Notes: generated from the sequence alone by a model not told the origin. A stretch of 64,000 nt of DNA from Atriophallophorus winterbourni (GCA_013407085.1 JACCGJ010015181.1:62001-126000), one strand, 5' to 3'. Shown: positions 21,468 to 31,779, numbered from the stretch's first letter. Numbers and translations: made by a program.

Positions 21468-21992
21468 CTTTGCAATCACATACATACTTCACGAAATGAT
21501 CGATCTCGGTCATCGCAGAGACACAGTCCGAATGGACGATATTCACGAAGTCGGAGTAAAGGGCCAGGTCTTTGCTATTACCACCGCAGATTCGGTGAAC
21601 GCGCCTACAAATGCACCAGACCCTTCAGTTTTGTTTCCAAATCTAACGAGCAGGGAAAACGATTATGCCAGGCAGTAGGAACGGCTGCACTGCCTGGCAA
21701 CAAGGTTAGCCGACTCCGCTATATCTCTGACAACAAAACGAAATTGCGTTTTCTGGTAGACACCGGTGCGGAACTCAGCGTCATCCTACCTAACGAAACC
21801 GAACGCAAGTGTCCGTCGGGATTGACCCTTCAGGCGGCCAACGGTACTCGGATAGCCACTAATGGTCATCGGTCACTCGCGGTGGACCTGGGCTTGCGAA
21901 GATCGTTTCACTGGGTGTTCACCATTGCAGACGTGAAAACTCCGATTTTGAATGCAGATTTTTGTCTAATTTCAACCTCGCTGTGGACATAA
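21468..21992 (+). CDS. Gypsy zinc knuckle and protease, unit 2
   Basis: Same frame as gag, after the stop. The knuckle reads [20 protein letters not shown], with one residue change from unit 1. Protease active site [14 protein letters not shown] (21750-21791). It runs on to [13 protein letters not shown] before a stop, because of an extra T relative to unit 1. The RT frame overlaps it from 21962. Confidence 0.8.
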   Translation, partial: LCNHIHTSRNDRSRSSQRHSPNGRYSRSRSKGPGLCYYHRRFGERAYKCTRPFSFVSKSNEQGKRLCQAVGTAALPGNKVSRLRYISDNKTKLRFLVDTGAELSVILPNETERKCPSGLTLQAANGTRIATNGHRSLAVDLGLRRSFHWVFTIADVKTPILNADFCLISTSLWT

Positions 21993-22812
21993 GCCAACGA
22001 AGGCTTATTGATAACACCACGGAGTTAAATTCAATGGGCAAATACCATTACACACCCATACAGTCTATTCGAGTTTCAACTCCACTCGTCACCCAGCCTT
22101 GTATGGAACTTATAGTCCAGTTTCCGGAGATCTTCAAACCACAGTCATTCACAAATGTGGTCAAACACCAGGTCGAACACCACATTGTCACACGTGGCCC
22201 CCCAGTTTTTGCCAAACCACGTAGACTAGCTCCAAACAAACTGGTGATCGCCAAACAAGAGTTTGAACATATGTTGGAGCTAGGAATCATCCACCCGTCG
22301 ACCTCACCATGGGCTTCTCCACTACATATGGTTGAAAAAAGTACCGCAGATACTTGGCGCCCATGCGGAGATTATAGGGCACTTAATCGCATTACGGTAC
22401 CAGACCGTTACCCCATTCCACACATCCACGATTTTACGGCGTCCCTAAACGGAAAAACCGTGTTCTCGAAGCTTGACCTAGTAGCGCCTATCACCAAATC
22501 CCAGTTGCGAAGGAAGATATCCCGAAAACGGCTGTCACGACAACATTTGGCTTATATGAATTCGTATGAATGCCATTTGGGCTCCGAAATGCCGCACAAA
22601 CTTTACAGCGTTTTATGGATCAAGTATTTAAGGGATTGCCCTTCGTATACGTTTATATTGATGACGTGCTAATTGCTAGCAACACATCGACAGAACATGT
22701 TGAGCAACTTCGAGAGGTTTTTCAGCGCGTATCTCAGTATGGTATTGTCGTGAATCCAGATAAATGCATCTTCCATGTGGAAACACTAGACTTTCTCGGT
22801 GGATGTCTTGGT
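21962..22812 (+). pseudogene. Gypsy RT 5' half, one frameshift, unit 2
   Basis: The frame 21962-22672 keeps [18 protein letters not shown] (interrupted in unit 1), [22 protein letters not shown] and [13 protein letters not shown] up to FSKLDLV. After that the true protein continues in the 22570-22821 frame with [29 protein letters not shown] and LDFLGG. The frameshift is shared with unit 1. Confidence 0.85.
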
Positions 22813-23042
22813 AATTCTTAGTTAGATGAGTTCAACACAAAAACTGAAACCGAGTAAGAACTTATTTGTTAAAAATGCATTAGAGATTACAATTTCTATC
22901 CATGCTGATTCGCAACATTTGATTTTTAATGAGAATGGAATAACTGAAGTGGTTAACAAAAAAGTTCATTTGTGTGAACACAAGTGCAACTTGTTTACCA
23001 TTCTCCCACTGTTTCGAGCGCATGCTGCTCGTGATCCTACTG

Positions 23043-23090
23043 GCCCTGTCTGCTGAGTGCAAACAAAACGAAACCGGTCGTGGGGTGTGT
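23043..23090 (+). ncRNA. Degenerate hammerhead A, unit 3
   Basis: Core CTGCTGA at 23050-23056 with the broken stem II shared by all three units; GAAACCGGTCGTGGGGTG follows. Predicted inactive. A hammerhead-B relic with intact CTGATGA is at 23492-23498. Confidence 0.55.
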
Positions 23091-24259
23091 GCGACGTAAA
23101 TGTATGCAAATGAGCTTTTTTGTTCATGTCAATGGGATGAAAACCATTCTACATGAGTTTGTTCTCATGTACTCAAGTTGCTCGTATCAACCTTTCCCAA
23201 CGGTGCACTCCAGGGCAAATTGAAGAAGTAAGCTTTTTCAATACACAAATGTTTGTCTACGCACAAAGTTGAGCGATTATAGTGGATTCAGGTGATGATG
23301 ATGTGAGCATAAAAAATATCGGTCATTTATACGCGCCTTGAGTGCTTGGCCAAGAATCACTTTATGATTTTAAATTTGAACATCAGGGTTCGTTTATAGA
23401 AACACACTTAACAGTGGCATATAAGTATACTTTTTGTTTATCATTATAACACAGTTTAAATGATCACAGAACCTGATCTTACTGTCGCCACCTGATGACG
23501 ACAAACAACTAGAATCTGGAATTGAATTGGGAGTGATACGGATGTGTGCACCAGAATATGTTGGTGAATTAATTTATTTTAATATTCAGTTTAGGTGGTC
23601 AGTTATTTTAAGAAAAGCAGTAGCTGTTACGCAACAACTCATTTTGTTTTTGTTGTTCAAATGAAAAACGTTTCAGATCACACCTTTCCATTTACGTTAG
23701 AACATTCTTCGTCAAGGTCACACGCGACAACTGCGCTATGTGACAAAGATAGAAAACGACGAAGTATTTGTGTGTGTGCGTAATTACATAATCGTAACTT
23801 GCAAAAGAATTGATTTCTCCGGAGAATAACATCACTGCGATGTTGCAAAGTTGGGTTTGCATTTAGCGTTAATAACGTTTAAAGTATAAAGTGTCATAAC
23901 TTTCATTGTTTGTCTAGGTTGAAAGTATGTTTCCGCAGTGTTGCGACCAATATATATTGGGTATATTTACAACTAATGAAATAACTGTTTACTGATGCGG
24001 CATATTGTTAACAAGGACGCCACTTGATTGACATTTTATCATGTTGAACTGATCGCTGATGAATTAACCGAAACAGTGGGGACAGATACTAACGATTTCC
24101 GATTTGTAACCGCAAACTCGTAAAACAAACAAACAAATTATGGTGGCACTATTCAAGGTAATTCAAGGTTCTTAATGGTCTAAAAAGCAACTAGCTTAAC
24201 AACAACCATAGGATGATAAAAATTGAAATTGAAGTGTATAAACAATATAAGATTATAGA

Positions 24260-24763
24260 TTAAACAATATATAAGTGTTCTGGAAACGAATAATGCAATA
24301 AACATCCGTCTAATTTCGTTTTATAGTCATGCAAGCTAGTGGCGTGAGTAATAGTTGAAGATAAACTGTTCCAAGTAAAACTGACACGGACAGAGTAAAA
24401 ATACTTTCTACAGTTCAGGCTGGAATGGGTTACGACCAGCACATATTCATGGGTCCGATAATTCCTCGTATCCTTTCGAGTGAATAAATCCTGTAAGGGA
24501 TGGTTCGGGGTATGGAATGTTTTGTAAAGCAAGATTAGGTCTCCTCTGATTCGTCGATAGGGAAAATCGAACAGATTCAGTTGAGCTATCCTTTCTTTAT
24601 ATGATTTGTTTCGAATGCTGAGAACTAGTTTTGTTAAGCGGTGATAGATTCGCTGCATAAGTTCCACATCCCTCTTGAGCCTCGGAGACCATGACTTCAC
24701 ACCGTATTCCATGACTAATCTCAAGTATGTATTCATGATCCTTGGGAATATCTTGGCGAACAT
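24260..24763 (-). pseudogene. CR1-like RT C-terminal fragment, unit 3
   Basis: 167 codons, longer than its relatives: it keeps FAKIFPRIMNTYLRLVMEYG, SWSPRLKRDVELMQRIYHR, FDFPYRRIRGDLILLYKTFH and the final RVSFTWNSLSSTITHATSLHDYKTKLDGCL before a genuine-looking stop. It therefore preserves the LINE C-terminus lost in units 1 and 2. Confidence 0.8.
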
Positions 24764-25975
24764 TTCCCAAATACACGTTTGTGTAGATTTAGAACACGTG
24801 CTGTTATTTTGAGGCGCTGTTAGTTTGAAGTGATGTTTTCAATCTGGATCATATCCAGACACCCAAATCTTTTTCTTCACTGCAATTTTCAAGGACATGC
24901 GAATCTATGTGATATGTGAACTATACTCGATTCCCCACATTCATGATCGTGGATTTGTTGAAGTTAAACGGCAGTTTGTTCTTCAACGACCATCTGTGAA
25001 GCGTATCAAGATCCGTTTTTAATAGCAGACAGTCTTCTGGACTAAGAATGCTGCGCCAAATCTTTATGTCGTCCGAATATAACGAAATGTTACATCGAGC
25101 AATTCCGGTATTTCATTGACATAAACCAGAAAGAGAATCGGACCAAGGACTGAACATTACGGAACTCCGTTAGTTGCTGCAATTCGTTTGTATAATGCAC
25201 CATCAACACGTACCTGGTTAGTGCGATTTGTTAGGTAGTCATTTAAACAATTCATGAACTTTGATATTGAGGCGAATACTTATAGCTCAGGGATTGGATG
25301 TCCTGTGTTGTGTGTTCGCTGAACAGGCATTGTAACAGTAGGACGTTTCGTCATCAAGCTAGATGACATCGTCAGCTGAACTTCTTGAACTTTCCAGTGA
25401 TACCAAGACTTTCAAGCTTCTGCAGTAGTATGGAATGGTCAACACGATCGAATGCTTTTGATATATCTAAGTAGCACGCGTTTATTGCTTTTCCTTAATC
25501 TACCGAATTTGTCCAATCATCTAGCGTTACAAGTAAATTAGACAAACAGGAATAATTTCGTCTAAATCCATGCTGGTTCCTCGAAGCAACTGATTATTCT
25601 CGAAATGTTTCATTAGATCGTCAACAATAAGTCGCTCAAGTAATTTTGAAATCACTGGTAACAGAATAACGGATCGGTAATTGGAAACATCGGAGCGATT
25701 TCCACCTTTGTAAAATGGAGAAATTATTCCGCGTTTCTAATCTGTATGAATCACTATGCTTGCCAGTATTTGCTCGAACAGGTAAGTGAGTGGTTTGTAT
25801 AGCAAATTCGGGTTTAATAGCGATGAATAAAACGTGGCTAAAGCATCAGCAATTTATGCTGCAGTTGTTTTTGGTCCAGCTGATGTGTTCACGGACGCTA
25901 CTCCAGGTTTCACCTTAGCTTGATCGTTAACCTTACGATACAGTATTTTGGGGTTTCGCTCCATCATGCTTGATA

Positions 25976-26480
25976 TCACTTCTTCGAAGCATAACTTGTC
26001 TCGTAAGCAACGTTATCAATGTCATGTTCATTGCTTGTCAGAACGAGATCTAAGGGTGAGGGTAAATCGTTACCGCGGTATCGGGTATTACATGTAATGT
26101 GGTTATAAAGTGGAATATCGTCTAACAACTCACTGAATGCGCGCTCGAGGGAGTGTTCTGGGTAAATGGTACTGCTCTGCAGATTCGGTAAATTGAAGTC
26201 ACCCATAATCAAAAATCTACAAGTGTATCTGGATGCAACCATGCGAATTTTATCCAGTAGGGCCAGATTGTAAGATTCCTGTGCAGACGGTGTTCGATAT
26301 ACTACTCCCAAAACACAGTCTTCACCGTTAGCTAGTCGGATTGAGAACCAGAGTGTATCCAGAAGCATGATGTTTGGATCAGTAATTTCACGGCACAGAA
26401 GATTTTGGCTATAATACAAAGCTACTCATCCTCCTCCGGTTTCACGGTCATGACGAATAAGTGGCATTCCTGGTAATTCT
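25976..26480 (-). pseudogene. CR1-like endonuclease fragment, unit 3
   Basis: Carries MYYSQNLLCREITDPNIMLLDTLWFSIRL, FLIMGDFNLPN and LPSPLDLVLTSN. Upstream (26455-26480) it reads LPG before the insertion, with GGA where units 1 and 2 have TGA. The RTE insertion then separates it from its N-terminal part, only a short piece of which remains at 28454-28520. Confidence 0.8.
26473..26480 (+). repeat. Target-site duplication, left copy (RTE insertion)
   Basis: GTAATTCT here and at 28454-28461. In the empty site of units 1 and 2 the word occurs once within ggtaattctagttcac. The length could be seven or eight because the element tail ends in GTAA repeats. Confidence 0.7.
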
Positions 26481-26522
26481 CAGAACACCATCGAGCTCTC
26501 TGCCCGGGCAAGAGACGCCCGA

Positions 26523-27210
26523 ATGCATGGTGCATCTGATTATCGCCTCCTCAGGAGAGCTGCTACACGATCAGCCCGCAAGGATCGTCAGCTATATTGG
26601 GCAGAAACCGCATCCGAAATGGAAGCCGCAGCAAGTATAGGAGACTTTGGACGACTGTTTCGCCTGATTCGCAGAGCATCTGGAAGCTGTGGTTTTTGTA
26701 CGAATCTTCGAGATTCGTCAGGACAGATGATATTTGACCTTCATCAAAAGATAGATAGGTGGGTTGAGCACTTCAGTCAGCTCTGAACCGCCCGTCATCT
26801 ATCAATGCAGTATTCACTTCCCCGATAAATAGCTGTGAATACCCGGTCAACTGCGATGCACCATCAGAATACGAGATATCAAGTGTTTTACGACGAATGC
26901 AGAATGGTAAATCGCCAGGTGAGGACGGAATTTCCGTTGAACTTATTAAAGCCTGTGTCGACGTATATTATCTCCGCTACATCGGCTGTTTTGTTCGATC
27001 TGGGAGACGGAAGTTTTCCCATCAGACTGGGGGATGTCTATCATTCTACCACTGCCGAAACGTGGAGATAAATCTGTGTGCTCCAATTACCGCGGAATAA
27101 GTCTAATCGACACCGCTGCTAAAGTGTTTGCAACGCTCCTGCTTAATCGGTTCTCCGCCGAAAGAAATCTGCGCACCAGATTAACCAAGGTGGATTTCGC
27201 CCTGGGATGG
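26523..27210 (+). pseudogene. RTE ORF2 upstream part, three frames
   Basis: 26523-26786 gives RKDRQLYWAETASEMEAAA and GQMIFDLHQKIDRWVEHFSQL (region between endonuclease and RT). 26897-26960 gives NGKSPGEDGISVELIKACVD, and 27034-27195 gives MSIILPLPKRGDKSVCSNYRGISL, the RT entry motif. Frame changes near 26800, 26960-27020 and 27200 break it. Confidence 0.78.
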
Positions 27211-28442
27211 GTTGCGTAGATCAAATATTTACTTTGCGCAGGATCCTCGAGCACCGTGCACGGTATCAACAGCAAACGATAGCTTGCTTTATTGACTTCC
27301 GCGCCGCCTTCGACTCCGTAGACCGTGGTTGTTTATGGGACATCATGCTATCGGATGGGGTTCCATTAAAGCTCGTCAACCTAATCAGAGCCTATTACAG
27401 CTCTACAAGGGCACGGGTTCGTGTCTACGGTGAAGAATCGCGTGAATTTAACTTGCACACAGGAGTCAGGCAAGGTTGCCCGCTATCGCCGGTTTTGTTT
27501 AACTATGTCGTAGACTGGATAATGAACCAGGCGTTAACAGAGTATCAAAGGGTGCAACTTTCAACGGATCTATGGATTTCCGACCTTGACTACGCCGACG
27601 ACATAGTCGTTCTGGGCGACAATACCGAAAGGCTGCAAAGTGTTTTAGACCGCATTAGTGCCACTGCCGCGAAAGTCGGTCTTGAGATAAACGCGGCTAA
27701 GACCAAGGCATTTTTTTATTCCGACACACCAGGCATCCAGCCACTTCGCGTCCAGGGTTGTCCGATCGAATACGTTCCAGTCTTTAAATACCTCGGCTCT
27801 AGTATATTGCCCAATGGTCAGGCGAAAGATGAAGTGAAGTTAAGGGTCGATCGTGCTCGTAATGCGTTTTTGCAGTTGAAAGGCACCCTTTGGCGCAAGC
27901 CCGGGATCAGCCTAAAAACTAAGACGCGTGTTTATCAAGCAGCGATCCGCCCTGTACTGCTTTATGGATGCGAGACATGGCCTTTAAGGTCACAGGATGT
28001 ACGCACATTAGAAGTGTTCGACCATTGGTGCCTTAGGGTAATCTTGGGCATCCGATATACTGACCGAGTATCTAACGCAGCCGTACGAGAGCGTTGCAGC
28101 GGACTATCTCCACTTTCCGCTCACATACAACGGCGAAGGCTGCAATGGTTTGGCCACGTCCTCCGAAAGACAGACACAGCACTTCCAAAACTCGTCCTCG
28201 ACCCCAAACCCGTTCGCACCTGGCGTCGGCGGCAAGGTGGTCAAGTGAAAACCTGGCTGTCAACTGTGAAAGAGGATGTAGACACCTGGGTCTGCGTACC
28301 GTCTACGGAGTTCGCAGGTGGGAACGAGACTGGATCACGATCTGCAACGATCTCGCCTCCGATCGACGTGCGTGGGCTGGTGCGATCCGAGACATCAATG
28401 AAGCCGGCTAATCCACTCGAGGAGCCAGCCGCACAAAAGTAA
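27207..28442 (+). CDS. RTE-type reverse transcriptase, catalytic core open
   Basis: 411 codons. GCVDQIFTLRRILEHR, CFIDFRAAFDSVDR (first catalytic aspartate), TGVRQGCPLSPVLFNYVVDW, the catalytic LDYADDIVVLGD, FKYLGSSI, RPVLLYGCETWPLR, VILGIRYTDRVSN and LQWFGHVLRK are in order, a complete RT core and C-terminal region. Near 28280 the frame shifts: the expected ending LGLRTVYGVRRWERDWITIC up to a stop at 28411 lies in another frame, so the last 50 codons here are off-frame. The element is the RTE type common in flatworms. Confidence 0.87.
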   Translation: MGCVDQIFTLRRILEHRARYQQQTIACFIDFRAAFDSVDRGCLWDIMLSDGVPLKLVNLIRAYYSSTRARVRVYGEESREFNLHTGVRQGCPLSPVLFNYVVDWIMNQALTEYQRVQLSTDLWISDLDYADDIVVLGDNTERLQSVLDRISATAAKVGLEINAAKTKAFFYSDTPGIQPLRVQGCPIEYVPVFKYLGSSILPNGQAKDEVKLRVDRARNAFLQLKGTLWRKPGISLKTKTRVYQAAIRPVLLYGCETWPLRSQDVRTLEVFDHWCLRVILGIRYTDRVSNAAVRERCSGLSPLSAHIQRRRLQWFGHVLRKTDTALPKLVLDPKPVRTWRRRQGGQVKTWLSTVKEDVDTWVCVPSTEFAGGNETGSRSATISPPIDVRGLVRSETSMKPANPLEEPAAQK

Positions 28443-28453
28443 AAAGTAAGTAA

Positions 28454-28461
28454 GTAATTCT
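28454..28461 (+). repeat. Target-site duplication, right copy (RTE insertion)
   Basis: GTAATTCT directly after the GTAA-rich tail, followed by agttcaatatttgtttgctgagtc, which resumes the LINE of unit 3. Confidence 0.7.
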
Positions 28462-28520
28462 AGTTCAATATTTGTTTGCTGAGTCTGCAGCCACGCTTCC
28501 GTTACGGCGACATAATAATT

Positions 28521-28794
28521 AAATCGTAGGGTCTGCATTTCTAAACTTTATACGGACACAAACGCGTTATTCAATTTGTTATAAATATGTTTTGTAACTA
28601 CTGAGTAATCAACAGTACCAAGTCCTACGAAATAAATAAAAGATTTTCACAGAACATGAATATCGAAATCTTCACAATACCCCAAGGCTAGAAATATGGT
28701 ATAGCGGTATGCATGACGATGCAAAACTGACTACTTGACAGATCCTTTATTTTCCGTAACCGCAGTTATTTTCATGAAACGCTTTCAGTCATGT
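28521..28794. other. AT-rich spacer between unit 3 and the 240-bp array
   Basis: No element or gene recognised. It begins where similarity to the LINE endonuclease of units 1 and 2 stops. Confidence 0.35.
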
Positions 28795-29836
28795 ATTTTG
28801 TAACGATGGCAAACAGCCTGAAACTCGTAGAGGTGTGTAAGGGATGGGATGTGAGCACCACAATATATTGGTCTTTTATATGCGCCCCGAGCGCTGAAAC
28901 AGGAATCACTACGTCATTCTGTATTTGAACATCGTGTTTCTTTGTAAGAGCCCTATATATGAGTAACATGCCAATTTAACTTTGTTTAACGCTTTTCCAC
29001 TGTTTCAAGTCTCACTGAACCTGATCCTGCTGTCTCAACCTGACGATGGCAAACAGCCTGAAATTGGTAGTGGTGTGTAAGGGATGGGGATGTGAGCACC
29101 ACAATATATTGGTCTTTCATATGCGCCTCGAGCGCTGGGCCAGGAATCACTTCGTGATTCCGTATTTGAACATCGTGGTTCTTTGTAAGAACCCTATATA
29201 ACAGTGGCATGCCAATTTAACTTTGTTTACCGTTTTTCTACTCTTCCAAGTCTCACTGAACCTGATCCTGCTGTCTCAACCTGACGATGGCAAACAGCTT
29301 GAAATTGGTAGTGGTGTGTAAGGGATGGGGATGTGAGCACCACAATATATTGGTCTTTATATGCGCCTCGAGCGCTGGGCCAGGAATCACTGCGTGATTT
29401 TGTATTTGAACATCGTGGTCCTTTGTAAGAACCATATATAACAGTGGCATGCCAATTTAACTTTGTTTACAGATTTTCCACTGTTCCAAGTCTCACTGAA
29501 CCTGATTCTGCTATCTCAACCTGACGATGGCAAACAGCCTGAAACTGGTAGAGGTGTGTAAGGGATGGGATGTGAGCACCCTAATATATTGGTCTTTTAT
29601 ATGCGCCTCGAGCGCTTGGCCAGGAATCACTTCTGGATTCTGTATTTGGACATCGTGGTTATTTGTATGAACCCTATATAAGAGTTGCATGCAAATTTAA
29701 CTTTTTTTTACCGCGTTTCCACTGTTTCAAAGCTCACTGAACCTCATCTTACTGTCTCCACCTGACGATGGCAAACAGCCTGAAAACGGTAGTGGAGTGT
29801 AAGGGATGAGGATGCTAGCACCACAATATATTGGCA
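28795..29836 (+). repeat. Tandem array of about 240-bp hammerhead-related units
   Basis: Four full units and a partial fifth (starts of the core at about 28799, 29040, 29281, 29521 and 29762; spacing 240-241). Each has a hammerhead-like motif, a gggatgtgagcaccacaatatattgg segment, a gcgcctcgagcgctgg segment and an end reading ccactgtt..tctcactgaacctgatc. The last two segments match the dispersed hammerhead-repeat and HHR-B upstream region at 7740-7890. The array thus belongs to the same family. It ends at about 29836 within the segment after the fifth motif. Confidence 0.85.
29033..29810 (+). ncRNA. Four hammerhead-like motifs in the 240-bp array
   Basis: Core CTGACGA at 29040, 29281, 29521 and 29762 (a permitted variant of CTGANGA), stem II TGGC-AAACA-GCC-T with a U-U next to the core, GAAA or GAAAT, then GGTA followed by GTGGTGTG, or AGGTGTG in one unit. 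The cleavage triplet would be GTA. Stem I pairs only partly. The U-U in place of the important G-C pair next to the core predicts weak or no activity. The first unit (28799) lacks the CTG of the core. Confidence 0.55.
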
Positions 29837-30330
29837 ACACTAACATGTTTCCATGATTGACCATGGGAACATTTATACGAAGTAATTACTAAATAACAAT
29901 TTCATATATGCATATTGAAACACATATGATAAACCGATATACTCTACTCGAAATTCTCGAAGATAGTACCTATTTCGTTTATCTAGCTAGAAATTGTTGA
30001 AGAGAAACCGATTTTTCTTTTTACAACATCGATTGTAAGCAGGTGCTCCCTAAACCAATTACGTCTAATCACCTGGCGTCCCGATAGTCTAACATTTCAC
30101 ATGGACAAATAGAAAAAGACGTTTCAACGAAGGTGTGAGCCTCTCTCCACCGAAAGAAATTCCGGAAGCTTGATTGACACGTTAGCCACTTACGGTCCTT
30201 TCCATACTGAACTCAACTGAACACTGGCGTCAATATAAATATTCGACGGATGGTCGCTTCGAAATGGGATCAATTTAAAGAAAATCTTTCGTTACCTAGG
30301 TTTGCAATACTTTACAAACTATCATTTTGG
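29837..30330. other. Unassigned AT-rich stretch
   Basis: No gene or repeat recognised. It precedes LINE remnants on the minus strand. Confidence 0.3.
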
Positions 30331-30338
30331 ATGGTAAA

Positions 30339-30778
30339 TCATACATTGACATGGATATACTTTAAGGAATGAATGATAGACAGGTAACTTGCGAACCATG
30401 TTAGCAGATTTCCAGTGACACCAACATGCTTCAGCTTCTGAAGTAGTAAGGAGTGATAAATACGATATAACTCTTTAGATATATCAAAGTAACATACATA
30501 TACCGAACTGCCTTCGTCTAATGCCTGCGTCCAGTTGTTCAAATTCGCGTTCAAGTAAGACAAGCATGAGTATATTTTATAAATCAGTGTTGTGCCCGAG
30601 AAATGATTTCATGTCTCGCAAAGCGCTTGATAAATCCTTTACACACTAACCCTTCCAGTACTTTAGAAACCGTTGAAAGGAACCTTAGGGCGGCAATTGA
30701 ACAGATCCGAACGACTTCCACCTTCAGAGATTTTCAGAATAACTCCTGCTTTCCATACAGCTGGTACGATTCCCATAC
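30339..30778 (-). pseudogene. CR1-like RT remnant
   Basis: The minus-strand frame 30339-30563 reads SYLNANLNNWTQALDEGSS, VYVCYFDISKELYRIYHSLLLQKLKHVGVTGNLLTWFASYL, equivalent to the NWTQAVD..ACYLDMSKAFDRVNHSLL region of the intact RT; the catalytic aspartate context SKAFDRVNH is changed to SKELYRIYH. Farther upstream (30600-30778) are SDR-like and ISKVLEGL pieces. It is cut at 30779 by the 3' end of another LINE. Confidence 0.72.
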
Positions 30779-31430
30779 TTCAAATTAATTCAAATTAATT
30801 CAAAGATTTAATGGTCCAAAAAGCAAATCGTTTACAGTAAACATAGATTAAAATTATACGGAATGCACAAAAACCACACAAATGGTTTATGAAGATTGAA
30901 ATTCTGATTCTGTATTCAGGTGCGACTTTGGATTTGATTAATATATACTTGTCAAGTTCAGCCTTGAATATGTTCAGGCTTGCTGCACAAATGATATGTG
31001 GGGACAGAGTGTGCGATAATTAACTGGCAGCCACGAGAAATGCTACCACGTGCTTCCTGCCAATGAAATAGATGTTCAATTGGGTGATCCACTATATGCA
31101 GAATGTTGAACAGCAGAATCAAATCACCCCTTACACGACGCCACGGAAAGTAAAACAGGTTCAAATGGCCTGTTGTTTAGTCCGGTCACCAGTTTTGTAG
31201 CGCGGTGTTATACACATTGCACCAAGGTCATGTCCTTTTTTAACCATCTGGACCCTGCTTAAACAGCGTACTTCATTGTTGGCCTGATGAACCACACAAC
31301 ACTGCTGTGATGACTTCAAGTTACTGCTAATCGTAGCACAATCGTTGGCGAATAATTATCTGGTAACTTCGAAACCAAATGCGTGGCATCACCGTAAATA
31401 TTTTAACCATGAAGATTCATACAGAAACTC
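30779..31430 (-). mobile_element. CR1-like LINE 3' fragment
   Basis: Its 3' tail at 30779-30802 consists of two TTTGAATTAA units followed (upstream on the minus strand) by the 3' UTR word for GGACCATTAAATC. The RT C-terminal piece at 30958-31164 reads NLFYFPWRRVRGDLILLFNILHI, with DHPIEHLF, then more pieces to about 31290 (WLKKDMTLVQ). It inserted into the remnant at 30339-30778, same orientation. Confidence 0.78.
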
Positions 31431-31457
31431 CAGATCTAGGAATCAATATTTTTCAAT

Positions 31458-31778
31458 CTATAACCGATTGCTAACAACTTTCCAGAGGAGTACGCCACAC
31501 ATATTGCTATAGTGCGTTTCGTAAATTTCGGTATCAAGATCAACCCTAATTATTGCATTTTTGGTACAGTCTCTCTGGATGTTCTCCGTAATCGCCTCAC
31601 ACAAACTGGTATTCCACATTTTCCTGAAAAATTCCAGGCGATATCCGACTTTCCTATCCCAACATCGGTATCCTAGTTGCGCCGTTTTATCAGTATGATC
31701 AATTTTTACTGCCGTTTCATCCAAATATCTCGAAATACTATCAAAATTTACATCCCTTTTAGGCATCCGAACAGTCAA
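31458..31778 (-). CDS. Unrecognised 106-codon frame
   Basis: Protein-like composition (IDHTDKTAQLGYRCWDRKVG, LEFFRKMWNTSLCEAI) but no motif that I recognise, and no homologous copy in the window. It sits between a LINE fragment and a Gypsy pol fragment. It may be a fragment of an unknown element or a chance frame. Confidence 0.2.
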   Translation of the reverse strand: MTVRMPKRDVNFDSISRYLDETAVKIDHTDKTAQLGYRCWDRKVGYRLEFFRKMWNTSLCEAITENIQRDCTKNAIIRVDLDTEIYETHYSNMCGVLLWKVVSNRL

Positions 31779-31779
31779 G

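Larger units (their letters stand above)
20385..22803 (+). mobile_element. CsRn1-clade Gypsy element, 3'-truncated, unit 2
   Basis: Second copy of the truncated Gypsy, with the primer site ttggtgagcccgat near 20785. It ends at the same RT codon as in unit 1 and joins the unit 3 hammerhead-repeat at 22797-22811. It lacks RNase H, integrase and the 3' LTR. Confidence 0.85.
14611..22809. repeat. Tandem composite unit 2
   Basis: Second head-to-tail copy, about 8.2 kb, and nearly identical to unit 1 in its LINE and Gypsy parts (offset about 8203 in the Gypsy). It is longer than unit 1 mainly because of about 760 extra bases at 15164-15912: an inverted 233-bp dimer plus a repeated segment. Left and right edges are the same Gypsy-RT/hammerhead-repeat joint, which shows that the composite, not the single elements, was duplicated. 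Confidence 0.88.
24155..26480 (-). mobile_element. CR1-like LINE in unit 3, interrupted at its endonuclease
   Basis: 3' tail at 24156-24172 (aaggtaattcaaggttc). RT C-terminal frame 24260-24763, broken palm with the catalytic site reading YSDD in place of FADD (reverse complement near 25080), and endonuclease 25976-26480. The sequence resumes after the RTE insertion at 28454 and stops at about 28520. Confidence 0.82.
26481..28453 (+). mobile_element. RTE-type LINE, 5'-truncated, nested in unit 3
   Basis: A 1973-bp insertion in the endonuclease of the unit 3 LINE. It starts inside an ORF, ends in an A/GTAA-rich tail (aaaagtaaaaagtaagtaa) and is flanked by an 8-bp duplication. It lacks an endonuclease. 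GC content is visibly higher than in the surroundings, suggesting relative youth. Confidence 0.88.
22810..28520. repeat. Tandem composite unit 3, truncated
   Basis: Third copy: hammerhead-repeat (22810-24150), minus-strand CR1-like LINE (24155-26480 and 28454-28520) and a nested RTE insertion (26481-28453). The unit ends inside the LINE endonuclease near 28520; tRNA-like and Gypsy parts are missing. Its LINE lacks about 170 bases near 25810 and about 350 bases near 26000 present in units 1 and 2 and is more diverged. Confidence 0.85.

Noticed and set aside
28790..29840. CRISPR-like spacing of the 240-bp array
   Set aside because: The whole unit repeats, with no short repeat and unique spacer pattern, and the genome is eukaryotic.
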